Notes: generated by a model not told the origin, from the letters alone. Positions 8,126 to 18,388 are shown, numbered from the stretch's first letter. The stretch is 64,000 nt of DNA from Pseudomonadota bacterium (GCA_021323945.1 JAJPKA010000002.1:248001-312000), one strand, 5' to 3'. Translations and numbers: made by a program.

Positions 8126-10108
8126 GTGCTTACGCTCGACAACATTTCGAAGTCATTCGGTGGCCGAATCATTTTTGACCATGTGACGTGGACCGTCGCG
8201 GATGATGCCCGCGTCGGCCTGGTTGGACTTAACGGTGCCGGCAAGTCGACTTTGCTCAAACTTATTGCCGGCAAACTCGAACCCGACTCAGGACGGATTA
8301 CCAAGCCGCAGCGCAGCCAGATAGGTTACCTTGAGCAGGACGCTCCCGAGATGGGAGGGCGCTCGGTTCTTGACGAGACCTTGGCCGCGCTGGCTGACAT
8401 GCGCCAACTCGATCAGCGCAGGCTCGAACTGGAAGACATTCTAAGCCGTGAACATTCGGGGCCGCGCCATGACGCCGCTCTGCACGAGTACGGGGAAGTG
8501 CTGCACGAGCTCGAGCGCCACGAATTCTATACGGCCGAGAGTCGCGCTATTTCCGTCCTCTTCGGTCTTGGCTTCAAACAAGCAGATCTCGGACGCGACG
8601 TCGCTGAGTTCTCCGGCGGCATTCGGATGCGCATAGCTCTGGCCAAAGTGCTTCTGCAAAGGCCTGAATTTTTGCTGCTTGACGAACCAACCAACCATTT
8701 GGACATCGAGGCTCGCAATTGGCTCGAAGACTATCTTGACAGCTACTCAGGTGGCATCATCGTCGTTTCACATGATCACTACTTCCTCGACCGCGTGACT
8801 CGCCTGACCGTTGAGGTTGCCCGCGGAAGCTTGACTGAATATCCCGGCAACTATTCCTTCTACCTGGCCGAACGCGAGCGACGCTTTGCAATCGAACTGA
8901 GTGCTTATCAGAAACAGCGCGAAGAGATCGAACGCATCGAGGCCTTTATCGGCCGTTTCCGCTATCAGGCGAGCAAAGCGAAGCTGGTCCAGAGCCGCAT
9001 CAAACAGCTCGAAAAGATCGAGCGGCTTCAACCGCCAGCGGGCATCGAACGGCCGCCCGCGATCAAATTCCCCGCCTGCGAGCGCAGCGCCCGGCGCGTC
9101 ATAGAATTGCACAATGTGGTTAAGCGCTTCGGTGCGCTCACCGTGTACGACGGCGTAAGCCTCGCGATCGAACGAGGTGCGCGAATCGCTCTGGTCGGTC
9201 CCAACGGCGCAGGTAAATCGACGATGATGAGGATCCTCGCAGGCGTCGAGCAGCTCACCGCCGGTGAGCGCGTGGTGGGCGACCGCGTCCGAATCGGCTA
9301 CTTTGCGCAAAACCTATCCGAAGCTCTGAACTACTCCAACACGGTTTTTGCCGAACTCGCCAATCATGCCGAGGGGATGACTACCACCGAAATTCGCAAT
9401 CTGCTTGGGGCGATGCTGTTTTCTGGTGATGACGTCAACAAACGCATCGCTGTTCTCTCGGGCGGTGAGCGAGGACGCCTGGCCTTGGCCAAAGTGCTGG
9501 CCCATCCCAACAACTGTCTACTGCTCGATGAGCCCACCAATAACCTTGATATCGTCGCCAAGGAGGTCCTGCTCAAGGCCCTCAAGGAATTCCCCGGCAC
9601 GGTCGTGCTGGTCAGTCACGACCGCCACATCCTTAACCAGCTGGTTAATGAGGTGATCGAAGTCGGCCACGGCCGCGCCCTTCGCTATTTAGGCAATTAT
9701 GATGACTACCTGGACAAGAAGATGACCGAGCAGGCAGCGATCGATTTCCAGGCCGTGAATCAGACAAGTCCTAATCTTCCGCCGATGAAGCAGATTCGGC
9801 GCGCCAAGATCGCCGATGACGTGGTAAACCCAAGCGCCGCCGGACGTGAGCGTAACCACAAGCCCGGACTACTTCAACGCCAGCTTCAGCGCGAACGCGC
9901 CAAGCTGCTAAAGGCGCGGGCCGAACTTGAAGCCAGAATTGAACAAAAGGAGTCGGAACTCGCCGCCCTCTCGTCCGAGATGAACGATCCGAACTTTTAC
10001 CTCGCGCGCCGGGATGCCGACGCCATTATCTCCCGGTATGAGAAACTGGGTCGCGAAATCGAGGGGTTATACGAACGACTCGCCTCGTTTGAAGATAGCG
10101 GAGAGTAG
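8126..10108 (+). CDS. ABC-F family ATPase (Uup / YheS type)
   Basis: 660 aa with two ATP-binding cassettes and no membrane domain, the layout of ribosome-associated ABC-F factors. Cassette 1: Walker A GLNGAGKST at about 34-42, signature FSGG, Walker B LLLDEPTNHLD. The charged helical linker (about 240-300) includes YQASKAKLVQSRIKQLEK. Cassette 2: GPNGAGKST near 357-365, LSGGERGRLALAKVL and LLLDEPTNNLD. The C-terminal 90 residues form a Glu/Lys/Arg-rich coiled coil as in Uup. The GTG start at 8126 is chosen because MLTLDNISKSF is the family N-terminus and no in-frame ATG lies upstream. Confidence 0.94.
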   Translation: MLTLDNISKSFGGRIIFDHVTWTVADDARVGLVGLNGAGKSTLLKLIAGKLEPDSGRITKPQRSQIGYLEQDAPEMGGRSVLDETLAALADMRQLDQRRLELEDILSREHSGPRHDAALHEYGEVLHELERHEFYTAESRAISVLFGLGFKQADLGRDVAEFSGGIRMRIALAKVLLQRPEFLLLDEPTNHLDIEARNWLEDYLDSYSGGIIVVSHDHYFLDRVTRLTVEVARGSLTEYPGNYSFYLAERERRFAIELSAYQKQREEIERIEAFIGRFRYQASKAKLVQSRIKQLEKIERLQPPAGIERPPAIKFPACERSARRVIELHNVVKRFGALTVYDGVSLAIERGARIALVGPNGAGKSTMMRILAGVEQLTAGERVVGDRVRIGYFAQNLSEALNYSNTVFAELANHAEGMTTTEIRNLLGAMLFSGDDVNKRIAVLSGGERGRLALAKVLAHPNNCLLLDEPTNNLDIVAKEVLLKALKEFPGTVVLVSHDRHILNQLVNEVIEVGHGRALRYLGNYDDYLDKKMTEQAAIDFQAVNQTSPNLPPMKQIRRAKIADDVVNPSAAGRERNHKPGLLQRQLQRERAKLLKARAELEARIEQKESELAALSSEMNDPNFYLARRDADAIISRYEKLGREIEGLYERLASFEDSGE

Positions 10109-10147
10109 CTGCGTTTCCAGTCGAACCCCGGGTCGCTGCTGCGCCGA

Positions 10148-11110
10148 TTAGTCCACACTTTTGTGCGCGCGTCTGGGTGCGAGTATGCCCAACAACTGCG
10201 ACAAAGTCGCGCGCATTCGATGACGCGGCACGATCGCGTCCAGCATGCCGTGACGAAGTAAAAACTCCGCCGTCTGAAACCCGTCCGGCAGCTGCTGATT
10301 AGTCGTCTGTTCGATAACCCGACGCCCGGCGAAGCCAATTATCGCGCCCGGTTCGGCAATGTTTAGATCGCCCAGGCTGGCGAAGGAAGCGGCAACGCCT
10401 CCGGTAGTCGGATCGCACAAGACCGACAGATAGGGGATGCGAGCGTCGCGCAGGCGCCCCAATGCGGCTGAAACCTTCGCCATTTGCATTAGTGACAGCG
10501 CGCCTTCCTGCATGCGAGCTCCGCCGGAGGAGCTGAAAACGACCACCGGCAGGCGCCGCGCCCGAGCATGGTCGATCAGTCGAGCGAGTTTCTCGCCAAC
10601 GACAATTCCCATGCTACCCCCCATAAAGTTGAAATCCATCACGGCGAGCGCCGTAACCCGCCGGTCGATTTTCGCAATACCCGTCACGATCGCATCATTG
10701 CGACCGCTTGCTCGCCTTGCCGTCTCAAGCCGCTCGGAGTAGGGGCGAGAATCGACAAAAGACAATGGATTCCCCACCGCCAGGTCAGCGAACAACTCGC
10801 GCCAACTGCCACGGTCGACCGTGATTGCCAGTCGCTGTTCAACAGTGAGGCGCAGGTGATACCCGCATTTCAGGCAGACATTTAGATTGCGCTCAACCTC
10901 CTTGCGAAAGGCGATCTCTTTGCAGCCCGGGCACTTGACCCAGATGTCGGCTTGCACGTCCTGGCCAACGTTGCCGCGGTCCGGAGCTGATGGCGTCTCG
11001 TTCAGAGCATCCGGTGACGGCTGCCGGGCGGAACCTGGCGCAGCTCCAGGGGCAGGACGCGCGAGCTTTGCTGTAGTTCGCGGTTGCTCAGAGTTAGCTT
11101 CTTCGCGCAT
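10148..11110 (-). CDS. accD: Acetyl-CoA carboxylase carboxyltransferase subunit beta
   Basis: Carboxyltransferase beta subunit, first committed step of fatty acid synthesis. The Cys4 zinc ribbon is at C60, C63, C79, C82 (CPGCKE ... CLKCGYH). The crotonase-like core carries the blocks GGSMGIVVGEK, SSGGARMQEG, PTTGGVAASFA and GFAGRRVIEQT. Compared with E. coli AccD there is an extra, Pro/Ala-rich N-terminal extension of about 50 residues. It starts 4 nt after the trpA stop and is clearly the last gene of the trp operon. Confidence 0.96.
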   Translation of the reverse strand: MREEANSEQPRTTAKLARPAPGAAPGSARQPSPDALNETPSAPDRGNVGQDVQADIWVKCPGCKEIAFRKEVERNLNVCLKCGYHLRLTVEQRLAITVDRGSWRELFADLAVGNPLSFVDSRPYSERLETARRASGRNDAIVTGIAKIDRRVTALAVMDFNFMGGSMGIVVGEKLARLIDHARARRLPVVVFSSSGGARMQEGALSLMQMAKVSAALGRLRDARIPYLSVLCDPTTGGVAASFASLGDLNIAEPGAIIGFAGRRVIEQTTNQQLPDGFQTAEFLLRHGMLDAIVPRHRMRATLSQLLGILAPRRAHKSVD

Positions 11111-11114
11111 TTAG

Positions 11115-11966
11115 CTATTCCTGTTTTGGGGTGCGGGCGCCGACAATCGCCTGCTTGAGTGCGGCGGCGAATTCCCCCACCATTGTCACGAGTCTTTCTG
11201 AGGCGGCATTTGCCTCTATGAGTTGCGAGAAGGCGCTGCCCACTACTACCGCATCAGCGAAGCGAGCTACGGCACCGGCCTGATCTGGGTTCGAGATGCC
11301 GAAGCCCACCCCAATAGGTATTTGCGTGATCTTTTTCAGAGCCTTCACGTTCTGCTCGAGATCGGATGGAAGCGTGTGGCGCGCTCCAGTTACCCCGGTC
11401 ACCGACACATAGTAAAGAAAGCCGGTCGCCGACTCTGCGATCACCTTGCTGCGATGCGGCGGAGTGGTGGGCGCCAGAAGATAAATCAGATCGAGACCCT
11501 CGGCCCGTGCCGGTGCGGCAAGTTCAGCAGCCTCTTCCGGTGGCAGGTCCACTGCCAGCAAGCCATCGACACCTGCGCGTTTGGCGTCTACACATAACCG
11601 TTCGCACCCATAGCGAAAAATCGGGTTGAAGTAGCCGAACAGAATTATGGGTATCTGAGTATGCCTTCGCAGCTCTGTCACCGTCGCGAGGATCCGGGGA
11701 AGGGTCGCACCAGCGGCAAGTCCGCGCGCGCAAGCTCGCTGGTTAGCGGGGCCGTCGGCCATAGGATCGGAAAAAGGTACTCCTAACTCGATCAGGTCCG
11801 CACCACGGGCTTCCAGTTCAAGCACCAATTTTTGAGTATGCTCAAGGTCCGGATCGCCCGCCACGATGAAAGGAATCAGCGTGCTTTGATTGCGGTCCGC
11901 CGCCGCGGCGAACTTCTGGTAGATGCGGCCCTCCCGCCCACGCTGGTCGGTGGCTTCGTCGCTCAT
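11115..11966 (-). CDS. trpA: Tryptophan synthase alpha chain
   Basis: Cleaves indole-3-glycerol phosphate to indole, which passes to TrpB. The catalytic pair is visible in ELGVPFSDPMADGP (the Glu and the second Asp correspond to E. coli Glu49 and Asp60). The start is either ATG 11966, which overlaps the trpB stop by one base (TGATG), or a GTG one codon earlier; both imply translational coupling to trpB. About 283 aa, slightly longer than E. coli (268). Confidence 0.97.
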   Translation of the reverse strand: MSDEATDQRGREGRIYQKFAAAADRNQSTLIPFIVAGDPDLEHTQKLVLELEARGADLIELGVPFSDPMADGPANQRACARGLAAGATLPRILATVTELRRHTQIPIILFGYFNPIFRYGCERLCVDAKRAGVDGLLAVDLPPEEAAELAAPARAEGLDLIYLLAPTTPPHRSKVIAESATGFLYYVSVTGVTGARHTLPSDLEQNVKALKKITQIPIGVGFGISNPDQAGAVARFADAVVVGSAFSQLIEANAASERLVTMVGEFAAALKQAIVGARTPKQE

Positions 11967-13159
11967 CACAGGCTGACACCCTCGGCGCGCGCAACCGTTT
12001 GCATATCCTTGTCGCCCCTGCCGGAGAGATTGACGATCATCAAATGATCACGTGGGAGTGTGGGTGCCAACTTGGCCGCATAAGCAACCGCGTGCGCGCT
12101 CTCCAACGCCGGGATGATTCCCTCGGTCTCCGCCAAAAGCTTTAATCCCTCGAGTGCCTCGGCATCGGTGACCGAGGTGTATTCGGCGCGGCGCGTATCA
12201 TGGAGCCACGCCAATTCCGGCCCGACGCCGGGATAATCCAACCCGGCCGCGATCGAATGAGTCTCGCGGATCTGACCCATCTCATCCTGTAATAGGTAAG
12301 TGCGATTACCATGCAGCACTCCCACCACACCGGCAGAGATCGTTGCTGCATGCTGTGATCCGCCGAGTCCGAGGCCAGCTGCCTCAACCCCGATCATTCT
12401 GACACCCGCGTCCTTGAGAAAGGGGTAAAACAGACCAATGGCATTTGAGCCGCCGTTAACGCACGCGACGAGGACGTCGGGCAAGCGTCCTTCGCGCCGC
12501 ATTATCTGCACGCGGGCCTCGCGCCCGATGACCGACTGGAAATCGCGCACCATCATGGGATACGGATGTGGTCCGGCGGCCGTTCCAATCAGGTAATAGG
12601 TATTACGGACGCTCGCGATCCAATCGCGCAGAGCCTCATTCAGCGCGTCTTTGAGGCTCTTGCTGCCTGAATCCACTGGCGTGACCTTTGCCCCCAGCAA
12701 TTTCATCCGAAAGACGTTCAACGACTGCCGCTCGACGTCCACACTCCCCATAAAAACTTCGCATTCCCGCTTGAACAGCGCAGCCATGGTTGCGGTCGCG
12801 ACTCCATGCTGGCCCGCACCCGTCTCGGCGATGATCCGCGACTTGTTCATGCGTACCGCCAACAGCGCCTGCCCTAGTGTGTTGTTGACCTTATGGGCGC
12901 CGGTATGGCAGAGGTCTTCGCGCTTGAGATAAATCTTGGCCCCTCCCAGTCGAGCGCTGAGGTTCGCACAATAGAACAGAGGAGTGGGGCGCCCGATGTA
13001 TTCGCGGGCGTAGGTGCGCAGCTCCCGGCGGAACTTGGGATCGCGCCGCGCTTCCTTGTAAGCTTGCTCCAGCTCGATCAACGCCGGCATGAGCGTTTCG
13101 GCCACATATCGTCCTCCGTAAGGACCGAAATGTCCTCGGCTATCCGGCAGATTTTGCAT
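11966..13159 (-). CDS. trpB: Tryptophan synthase beta chain
   Basis: PLP enzyme that condenses indole with serine. 397 aa, normal length. The Schiff-base Lys is K90 in [13 protein letters not shown]; the phosphate-binding loop [10 protein letters not shown] and the C-terminal SGRGDKD are present. It belongs to the standard TrpB1 type that pairs with TrpA. Its start overlaps the end of trpF by 20 nt. Confidence 0.97.
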   Translation of the reverse strand: MQNLPDSRGHFGPYGGRYVAETLMPALIELEQAYKEARRDPKFRRELRTYAREYIGRPTPLFYCANLSARLGGAKIYLKREDLCHTGAHKVNNTLGQALLAVRMNKSRIIAETGAGQHGVATATMAALFKRECEVFMGSVDVERQSLNVFRMKLLGAKVTPVDSGSKSLKDALNEALRDWIASVRNTYYLIGTAAGPHPYPMMVRDFQSVIGREARVQIMRREGRLPDVLVACVNGGSNAIGLFYPFLKDAGVRMIGVEAAGLGLGGSQHAATISAGVVGVLHGNRTYLLQDEMGQIRETHSIAAGLDYPGVGPELAWLHDTRRAEYTSVTDAEALEGLKLLAETEGIIPALESAHAVAYAAKLAPTLPRDHLMIVNLSGRGDKDMQTVARAEGVSL

Positions 13160-13751
13160 TAAGAATGAAACTCCTCAGTTTGGCTGGATCTTTCAGTCCC
13201 GGGGCTGATTCAACACCGCTGGCCACGTCAACTGCGTACGGACGCAAAGCCACCGCCTCGGCCACGTTGTCCGCGTTCAGACCCCCAGCCAGAAACACCC
13301 GATCAAGCGCGAGCCCATTTAACTCCCGCAGCGGGCGAGCCTGACCAGTACCCCCGAATAAATTTGGATGCCAGGTGTCAAACAACAGGAAATCCGCATG
13401 CGGGCACTCGATAGGCTGGCTTGCTACGATATGGTTTCGTCGAATGGCACGGATTACCTTAACCGGCCATCCGCGCAGCGCATCATCCTCCTCATCACCA
13501 TGAAATTGAAGATAATCCAGCGCCAGTGCCCGCCTCCTTTCTTCGACGTAGTCGCGGGTGGCATTGACAAAGACACCAGCGACCTCGCACCGGTTACCGA
13601 GAGCCCGACGAATTCGGCGCGCCTGTTCCAGCGTAACGAAACGGGGACTAGCGGGAAAGAAATTGAGCCCGACAATATCGGCTCCCAGGCCGATGGCCAG
13701 CTCAGCGTCCTCTACACGCGTAACCCCGCAGATTTTAATGCGCACTGTCAT
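13140..13751 (-). CDS. trpF: Phosphoribosylanthranilate isomerase
   Basis: 203-aa TIM barrel. The catalytic Cys lies in [11 protein letters not shown] near the N-terminus and the general acid Asp in FLLFDTW; the phosphate-binding [10 protein letters not shown] and VDVASGVES loops are intact. It stands between trpC and trpB, with 32 nt to trpC and a 20-nt overlap with trpB, consistent with one polycistronic mRNA. Confidence 0.96.
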   Translation of the reverse strand: MTVRIKICGVTRVEDAELAIGLGADIVGLNFFPASPRFVTLEQARRIRRALGNRCEVAGVFVNATRDYVEERRRALALDYLQFHGDEEDDALRGWPVKVIRAIRRNHIVASQPIECPHADFLLFDTWHPNLFGGTGQARPLRELNGLALDRVFLAGGLNADNVAEAVALRPYAVDVASGVESAPGLKDPAKLRSFILNAKSAG

Positions 13752-13783
13752 CCGGTAAGCACATAATTAACCAGTAGTTCAGC

Positions 13784-14593
13784 CTAATGCGCCTTTGACC
13801 CAGGCTGGGAGCCGTCAAAACAGCCAATCAGGGTGGCTAGTTTGGCGCGCGGCTGGCCTCCGCGCAAAAGACTCTCGCCAATGAGAAAAGCGCGCGCACC
13901 GTCCGCATAGAGCCGCCGAATATGCTCAGGAGTTTCGATTCCACTTTCCGCCACAATGAGAGCGTCGCCCTGATACTCACAAAGCAGCCTGGAGGTCGTG
14001 GCAAGATCGGTGCGGAACGTGTGCAGGTCGCGATTGTTGATGCCAATAAGTCGTGCGCCAAGTCGGCGCGCGCGCGCAAACTCTTCCTGATTATGCACTT
14101 CGATCAGCACCGCCAGACCCAGCTCGTCGGCTAGTCCAGATAACTCCGCCAGCTGTTCAGCTGCGAGCATCGCCGCTATCAACAGGACACAGTCGGCGCC
14201 CGCCGCCCGACTTTCATACAACTGGTAGGCATCAAAGATGAAGTCCTTGCGCAGGAGAGGGAGCTCGACGGCACGCCTGACCTCGGTTAAATCCGCGAGC
14301 GAACCTTTGAAATGGCGATCGGTTAATACCGACACGGCCGCCGCCCCCGCCGCTTCATAGTCGCACGCCACACTTGCCGGATGGAGTTCCGGCAAAATGT
14401 CCCCTTTGCTCGGTGACGCCCGCTTGACTTCGGCGATGATAGCGGGCTTGTGACGCCGCAATGCCTGGATGAAGTCTCGCGGCCGTGCACTATTAAGCGC
14501 TGCAGCCTTGATCTCTGCGAGCGGCACCCGTGCGCGCTCAAGCGCCAGCTCCGCGCGCTTCGCCGTGAAGATCTGTTCGAGTATCGATGTCAT
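13784..14593 (-). CDS. trpC: Indole-3-glycerol phosphate synthase
   Basis: TIM-barrel enzyme closing the indole ring. 269 aa from ATG 14593; a TTG six codons earlier overlaps the trpD stop and is less likely as start. Motifs: IIAEVKRASPSKG (substrate Lys and Glu), LRKDFIFDAYQLYESRAAGADCVLLI, IGINNRDL and VAESGI. Monofunctional here, unlike the TrpCF fusion of enterobacteria. Confidence 0.96.
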   Translation of the reverse strand: MTSILEQIFTAKRAELALERARVPLAEIKAAALNSARPRDFIQALRRHKPAIIAEVKRASPSKGDILPELHPASVACDYEAAGAAAVSVLTDRHFKGSLADLTEVRRAVELPLLRKDFIFDAYQLYESRAAGADCVLLIAAMLAAEQLAELSGLADELGLAVLIEVHNQEEFARARRLGARLIGINNRDLHTFRTDLATTSRLLCEYQGDALIVAESGIETPEHIRRLYADGARAFLIGESLLRGGQPRAKLATLIGCFDGSQPGSKAH

Positions 14594-14607
14594 TGATAGA
14601 GGTCCAT

Positions 14608-15645
14608 TCAAGGCGCTTTCGATTGCAAGCTGACGTCGCGCATTGCTTCGAGTACCGAGAGTGCACTGCCCGACGCCAGAATCTCTCTGGCACGCTTTAC
14701 TCCATCTGGCAGAGTCGCTGCGCCCTGTCCGATGTAGATTGCGGCGCCGGCATTGAGGGCCAGCACATCGGCAGCTGGGCCTGGGTCACCTGCCAGAGTC
14801 GCTTCAAGCAGCTCGGCGGCACTGCGCGTATCGGCTGTGAGAAATTGTGCTGTTCCAGCCGGCGAGAGACCAAAGTTGCCTGGCGATATCTGGTATTCCT
14901 GGAGTTCATGGTCGCGCACCTCGATGACGCGCGTTGCGGTAGCTAGCGAAATCTCATCAAGTCCATCGTGACCATGCACTACCATTGCGCGCTCGACGCC
15001 CAAAGCCGCCAGCGCCATTGCCATTGGCCGCATCAGCCGCTCATCCGCGACGCCCAGGAGCTGGTAGCGCGGGCGAGCCGCGTTGGCCAGAGGCGCCATC
15101 AAGTTGAAAATGGTGCGAACGGCAAGAGTGCGCCGCAACACCGCCAACCGAGCTAGTGCGGGGTGATAGGCTGGCGCGAAAACGAAGCATATCCCCGCCT
15201 TTTCGAGACAGTTGCGCAGTCCTGCCGGATCTAAATCTATCCGCACGCCGAAGTACTCGAGCACGTCGGCGGCGCCCACATGTCCGCTGACCGCGCGATT
15301 GCCGTGTTTCGCCACGCGTATCCCTGCGGCCGCCGCCACGAGCGCCGCACCTGTGGAGATATTGAACGTGCACGCCCCGTCGCCGCCAGTCCCCGCCGTG
15401 TCGAGCAAGGGGCTGTTGCCAAGGTCCAGCGGGCGTGCACGTTGGCGCATGGCCCGGGTGCCGCCAGTCAGCTCGAGGGCGGTTTCGCCTTTCATCTTAA
15501 GGGCGACCAAAAGGCCGGCCACCAATACATCCGGCACCACGTCGTCTAGAATCTCGCCGATTACCGTTTCCGCTTCGTCAGCGCTCAGGGAACGACCTCG
15601 AAGCACCGCTTCAAATGCCTGGCGAGCCGTATCCATCCGCGTCAT
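14608..15645 (-). CDS. trpD: Anthranilate phosphoribosyltransferase
   Basis: Transfers phosphoribose from PRPP to anthranilate. 345 aa with the PRPP-binding block GTGGDGACTFNIST, the KHGNRAVSG anthranilate/PRPP region and the metal-site segment VVHGHDGLDEIS. A separate gene from trpG, unlike the TrpGD fusion of E. coli. 34 nt downstream of trpG. Confidence 0.96.
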   Translation of the reverse strand: MTRMDTARQAFEAVLRGRSLSADEAETVIGEILDDVVPDVLVAGLLVALKMKGETALELTGGTRAMRQRARPLDLGNSPLLDTAGTGGDGACTFNISTGAALVAAAAGIRVAKHGNRAVSGHVGAADVLEYFGVRIDLDPAGLRNCLEKAGICFVFAPAYHPALARLAVLRRTLAVRTIFNLMAPLANAARPRYQLLGVADERLMRPMAMALAALGVERAMVVHGHDGLDEISLATATRVIEVRDHELQEYQISPGNFGLSPAGTAQFLTADTRSAAELLEATLAGDPGPAADVLALNAGAAIYIGQGAATLPDGVKRAREILASGSALSVLEAMRDVSLQSKAP

Positions 15646-15679
15646 AGCTTGTTATCCGCCTGGTGCAGACCGGGCCGCC

Positions 15680-16273
15680 TTATGCCTTTCTGTGGGCCTC
15701 CACGAGGCTCAAAAAATTCCCTAGCAAGTTCTTTCCCTCCTGTGTGCCAATCGACTCCGGATGAAACTGAACGCCTTCAACCAGATGCTGACGATGACGC
15801 AAGCCCATAATCTCGCCCTCGGCGGTTCTGGCGCTGACCTCGAGAGCCGGCGACAGGCTATCCGGCTCGACCAGTAGCGAATGGTAACGCATTGCCTCGA
15901 AGGGGTTCGAGAGTCCGGCAAAAATCGTCCTTCCGTCGTGCCTAACCGGCGAGGTCTTGCCATGCATCAGGCGAGACGCGCGAACTATCCTCCCCCCAAA
16001 CGCCGCTGCGATGCACTGATGGCCGAGGCAAACGCCCAGGATGGGATAGTGGCCCGAAAGCTCTTGCAGGAGGGATACGGAAACGCCGGCGTCAGCGGGG
16101 GTGCCCGGTCCCGGCGAAATCACGATCGCGTCGGGCGCCAGCATGCGCGCGCCGGCGACATCCAAGGCATCGTTGCGGCGCACGATTACTTCTGCTCCCA
16201 ATTCACCGAGATACTGAACGAGGTTGTAGGTGAACGAGTCATAATTGTCGATCATCAGCAGCTTGAGTCTCAC
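15680..16273 (-). CDS. trpG: Anthranilate synthase glutamine amidotransferase component
   Basis: Class I glutamine amidotransferase of 197 aa that supplies ammonia to TrpE (and possibly to aminodeoxychorismate synthase). The nucleophile Cys sits in GVCLGHQ and the His/Glu pair in QFHPESIGT. The frame is open 19 codons further up, but GTG 16273 is chosen because AGGAGAAGGA lies 8 nt upstream and [13 protein letters not shown] is the family N-terminus. Confidence 0.95.
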   Translation of the reverse strand: MRLKLLMIDNYDSFTYNLVQYLGELGAEVIVRRNDALDVAGARMLAPDAIVISPGPGTPADAGVSVSLLQELSGHYPILGVCLGHQCIAAAFGGRIVRASRLMHGKTSPVRHDGRTIFAGLSNPFEAMRYHSLLVEPDSLSPALEVSARTAEGEIMGLRHRQHLVEGVQFHPESIGTQEGKNLLGNFLSLVEAHRKA

Positions 16274-16377
16274 GGCGATCCTTCTCCTGAATTCCTGCCG
16301 AGCACACAGATTTTGTTGGGCAAGAGCCATCGCGCAGACTGGGCTCGGTGCGCCTTCGACGATAGCGAGAAGCTCTG

Positions 16378-17982
16378 TTAATGCTCTCCACCGCTCAACT
16401 CATTGGCTGCTATTGGGCAGGAAGTTTCGAACTGCCGGGCCGCGCTCAGCGCGCGAATCATAGCGCGTGCTTTGTTGCATGATTCCTCATACTCTGCGTC
16501 AGGATCCGAATCAGCCACGACGCCGCCACCCGCCTGAATATAGACACGATCGCCCTTGATCAGCAGTGTGCGCAGTGCAATCGCCGTATCGGTATTCCCG
16601 GTAAAGCTAAAATAACCTACCGCTCCGGCGTAGACGCCGCGTCGAACTGGCTCGAGCTCGTCGATGATTTCCATCGCACGAATCTTAGGAGCACCTGAGA
16701 CGGTACCCTGCGGGAAGGTAGCGCGAAAGGCATCGAATGCATCCATGCCGTCGCTGAGCTCGCCCACCACGTTCGAGACGATGTGCATTACGTGCGAGTA
16801 GCGTTCGACGGTCATGAGCTCAGTCACCTTAACCGAGCCGATCTTCGCCACTCGGCCCACATCGTTGCGTCCCAGATCGACCAGCATGATGTGCTCGGCC
16901 AGCTCCTTGGGGTCAGTGAGCAACTCATGCTCCCGTTCGTGGTCTTCGTGCTCATCAGCTCCACGTGGACGGGTCCCGGCTATCGGGCGCAGAGTTATCT
17001 CCCGACCCTCGACCCGCACCATGGTTTCGGGCGAGGCGCCGACCAATGTGAAATCGCCAAGCCGTAAATAGAACATATAAGGCGAGGGATTGATCGTCCG
17101 GAGGCTCCGATAAAGATTAAACGGATGGGCCGTCAGAGGAGCCTCGAAGCGCTGCGACGGAACGACCTGGATAATGTCCCCGGCTGCAATGTACGCCTTG
17201 GCTGCGCGGACCATCGACACATAGTCCTCGCGGGTCATGTTGGAGCTGATTGCTATGTCCTCAAAATGGTCCGGCCGCGAATGAGAAGCTACCTGGAAGC
17301 CCGCATGGTTTTGATTCGGCAAAACCGATGCTAACGCTGGTTGAGAGGGGCTGCTGCGCAGCCGTTCGCGCATCTGCTCAATTTTTTGGTTGGCGAACGT
17401 GTAAGCCGCCACCACGCTGTTGAAATGATCGAGCGCAATATTAGCGATGATTTTCAGCGTCTGACGTACGTTGTCAAAGACCAAAACGGTGTCGGTAAAC
17501 ATCAGGTAGAGCTCCGGAACGCCCAAGTCGTCGCGCACGCTGTTTGGAATCCTGGGCTCGAACAACCGGACCAAATCGTAGGCGAGAAAGCCGACCGCTC
17601 CGCCGAAAAAGCGTGGTAATCCGGCCAGCTCCGGAGCGCGAAATTTTTTAAGCTCCGCCCGCAAGGCCTCGAAACAGTTATCCACCGCGTGCGACTCGAT
17701 GCTGCCCACCCCTTCGGGCCCGACGACAGAGGGCCGAATGAGATCCATTTGCCCGTCTCGCGCCCGCAATACCATAGAGGGCTCTGTGCCGAGAAATGTA
17801 TAGCGTCCCCATTTCTCGCCCCCGCGGACACTTTCGAGCAAAAATGAGTAATCTCCGCGTGCGACTTTCAAAAATGCCGAGACCGGAGTTTCGAGGTCTG
17901 CGGCAACCTCGAGCGCAACCGGGATCAGGTTGAAACCGCGATGAGCCAGCATTTCGCATTCAGCCAAGCTGGGCGTGAGCAT
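16378..17982 (-). CDS. trpE: Anthranilate synthase component I
   Basis: Chorismate to anthranilate, first step of Trp synthesis. 534 aa. The N-terminal LLES segment of the Trp feedback site is present ([20 protein letters not shown]), followed by the chorismate-binding domain with [37 protein letters not shown] and [15 protein letters not shown] 17982 has an excellent Shine-Dalgarno (GGAGGTGA, 5 nt spacing). It is the first structural gene behind the leader and attenuator at 18065-18196. Confidence 0.96.
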   Translation of the reverse strand: MLTPSLAECEMLAHRGFNLIPVALEVAADLETPVSAFLKVARGDYSFLLESVRGGEKWGRYTFLGTEPSMVLRARDGQMDLIRPSVVGPEGVGSIESHAVDNCFEALRAELKKFRAPELAGLPRFFGGAVGFLAYDLVRLFEPRIPNSVRDDLGVPELYLMFTDTVLVFDNVRQTLKIIANIALDHFNSVVAAYTFANQKIEQMRERLRSSPSQPALASVLPNQNHAGFQVASHSRPDHFEDIAISSNMTREDYVSMVRAAKAYIAAGDIIQVVPSQRFEAPLTAHPFNLYRSLRTINPSPYMFYLRLGDFTLVGASPETMVRVEGREITLRPIAGTRPRGADEHEDHEREHELLTDPKELAEHIMLVDLGRNDVGRVAKIGSVKVTELMTVERYSHVMHIVSNVVGELSDGMDAFDAFRATFPQGTVSGAPKIRAMEIIDELEPVRRGVYAGAVGYFSFTGNTDTAIALRTLLIKGDRVYIQAGGGVVADSDPDAEYEESCNKARAMIRALSAARQFETSCPIAANELSGGEH

Positions 17983-18064
17983 TGTTCACCTCCGGGTCCG
18001 GCCCAATCTTAATCGTCATCGTACGGCTCTTGGTCAAAGCCGAAACAGCAAGCGAAAATAAAAA

Positions 18065-18090
18065 GGCCGCAGGTTGCATCGCCTGCGGCC
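18065..18090 (-). terminator. Intrinsic terminator of the trp attenuator
   Basis: A perfect 9-bp stem (GGCCGCAGG / CCTGCGGCC, 8-nt loop) is followed on the minus strand by TTTTTATTTT. It lies about 80 nt before trpE and after the leader peptide, so in the minus-strand transcript it would stop RNA polymerase ahead of the operon. On the plus strand the same hairpin is followed by TTTTTT, so it could also work in the other direction. Confidence 0.88.
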
Positions 18091-18115
18091 TGTTTTTTCG
18101 GTTCTGTTAAACGAC

Positions 18116-18196
18116 TTACAAAACCCGAGCGCAGGCGACGACGCCAATCGACGAGCGCCAATCCGCCCAAACGTTACGGGTAGTATAGCCGTGCAT
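18116..18196 (-). CDS. trpL: trp leader peptide (26 aa, two Trp codons)
   Basis: ATG 18196 to TAA 18116 encodes 26 residues with Trp at positions 10 and 13 (VWADW). Its last third overlaps the antiterminator-forming segment. The ribosome-binding site is weak (AAGTGA). The peptide itself probably has no function other than sensing charged tRNA-Trp. Too short for usual gene finders. Confidence 0.78.
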   Translation of the reverse strand: MHGYTTRNVWADWRSSIGVVACARVL

Positions 18197-18204
18197 CGAA
18201 TTTC

Positions 18205-18233
18205 ACTTAGCTGCTACGGGATAGTCTTGTCAA
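18205..18233 (-). promoter_or_regulatory. Possible trp operon promoter
   Basis: A consensus -35 hexamer TTGACA (18228-18233) is followed after 17 nt by CTAAGT (18205-18210), a poor -10. Transcription from here would begin almost at the leader peptide start codon. The -35 match is exact but the -10 is weak, so this is tentative. Confidence 0.35.
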
Positions 18234-18388
18234 CCACCGAGGGAGATCGCGCCGAAGCTCAAAAATGCTCGTCGGGTGCGATCAAGGCTCATGACGCGCA
18301 AACTGGGAAGTGCCTGTTCGTGGTAAATTATACCTGTCGAAATGGCGTTGAACTGCGAAGCGCACCTTTGGCGTGTCGAGGGGACGTA

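Larger units (their letters stand above)
18065..18196 (-). promoter_or_regulatory. trp operon transcription attenuator (leader with alternative hairpins)
   Basis: Three pieces are visible: the leader peptide gene, the terminator stem (18082-18090 with 18065-18073), and an antiterminator. For the latter, 18130-18138 (RNA: UCGCCUGCG) is perfectly complementary over 9 nt to 18079-18087, which includes most of the 5' arm of the terminator, so the two folds exclude each other. A ribosome stalled on Trp codons at 18167-18169 and 18158-18160 would leave 18130-18138 free to pair, favouring read-through; a ribosome reaching the stop codon at 18116 would cover it, favouring termination. The mechanism is inferred by analogy with known trp leaders. 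Confidence 0.82.

Noticed and set aside
18074-18388. Extended N-terminus of the NnrU-like gene
   Set aside because: It would begin in the loop of the trp attenuator hairpin and is not hydrophobic or family-like; ATG 18389 has a good ribosome-binding site.
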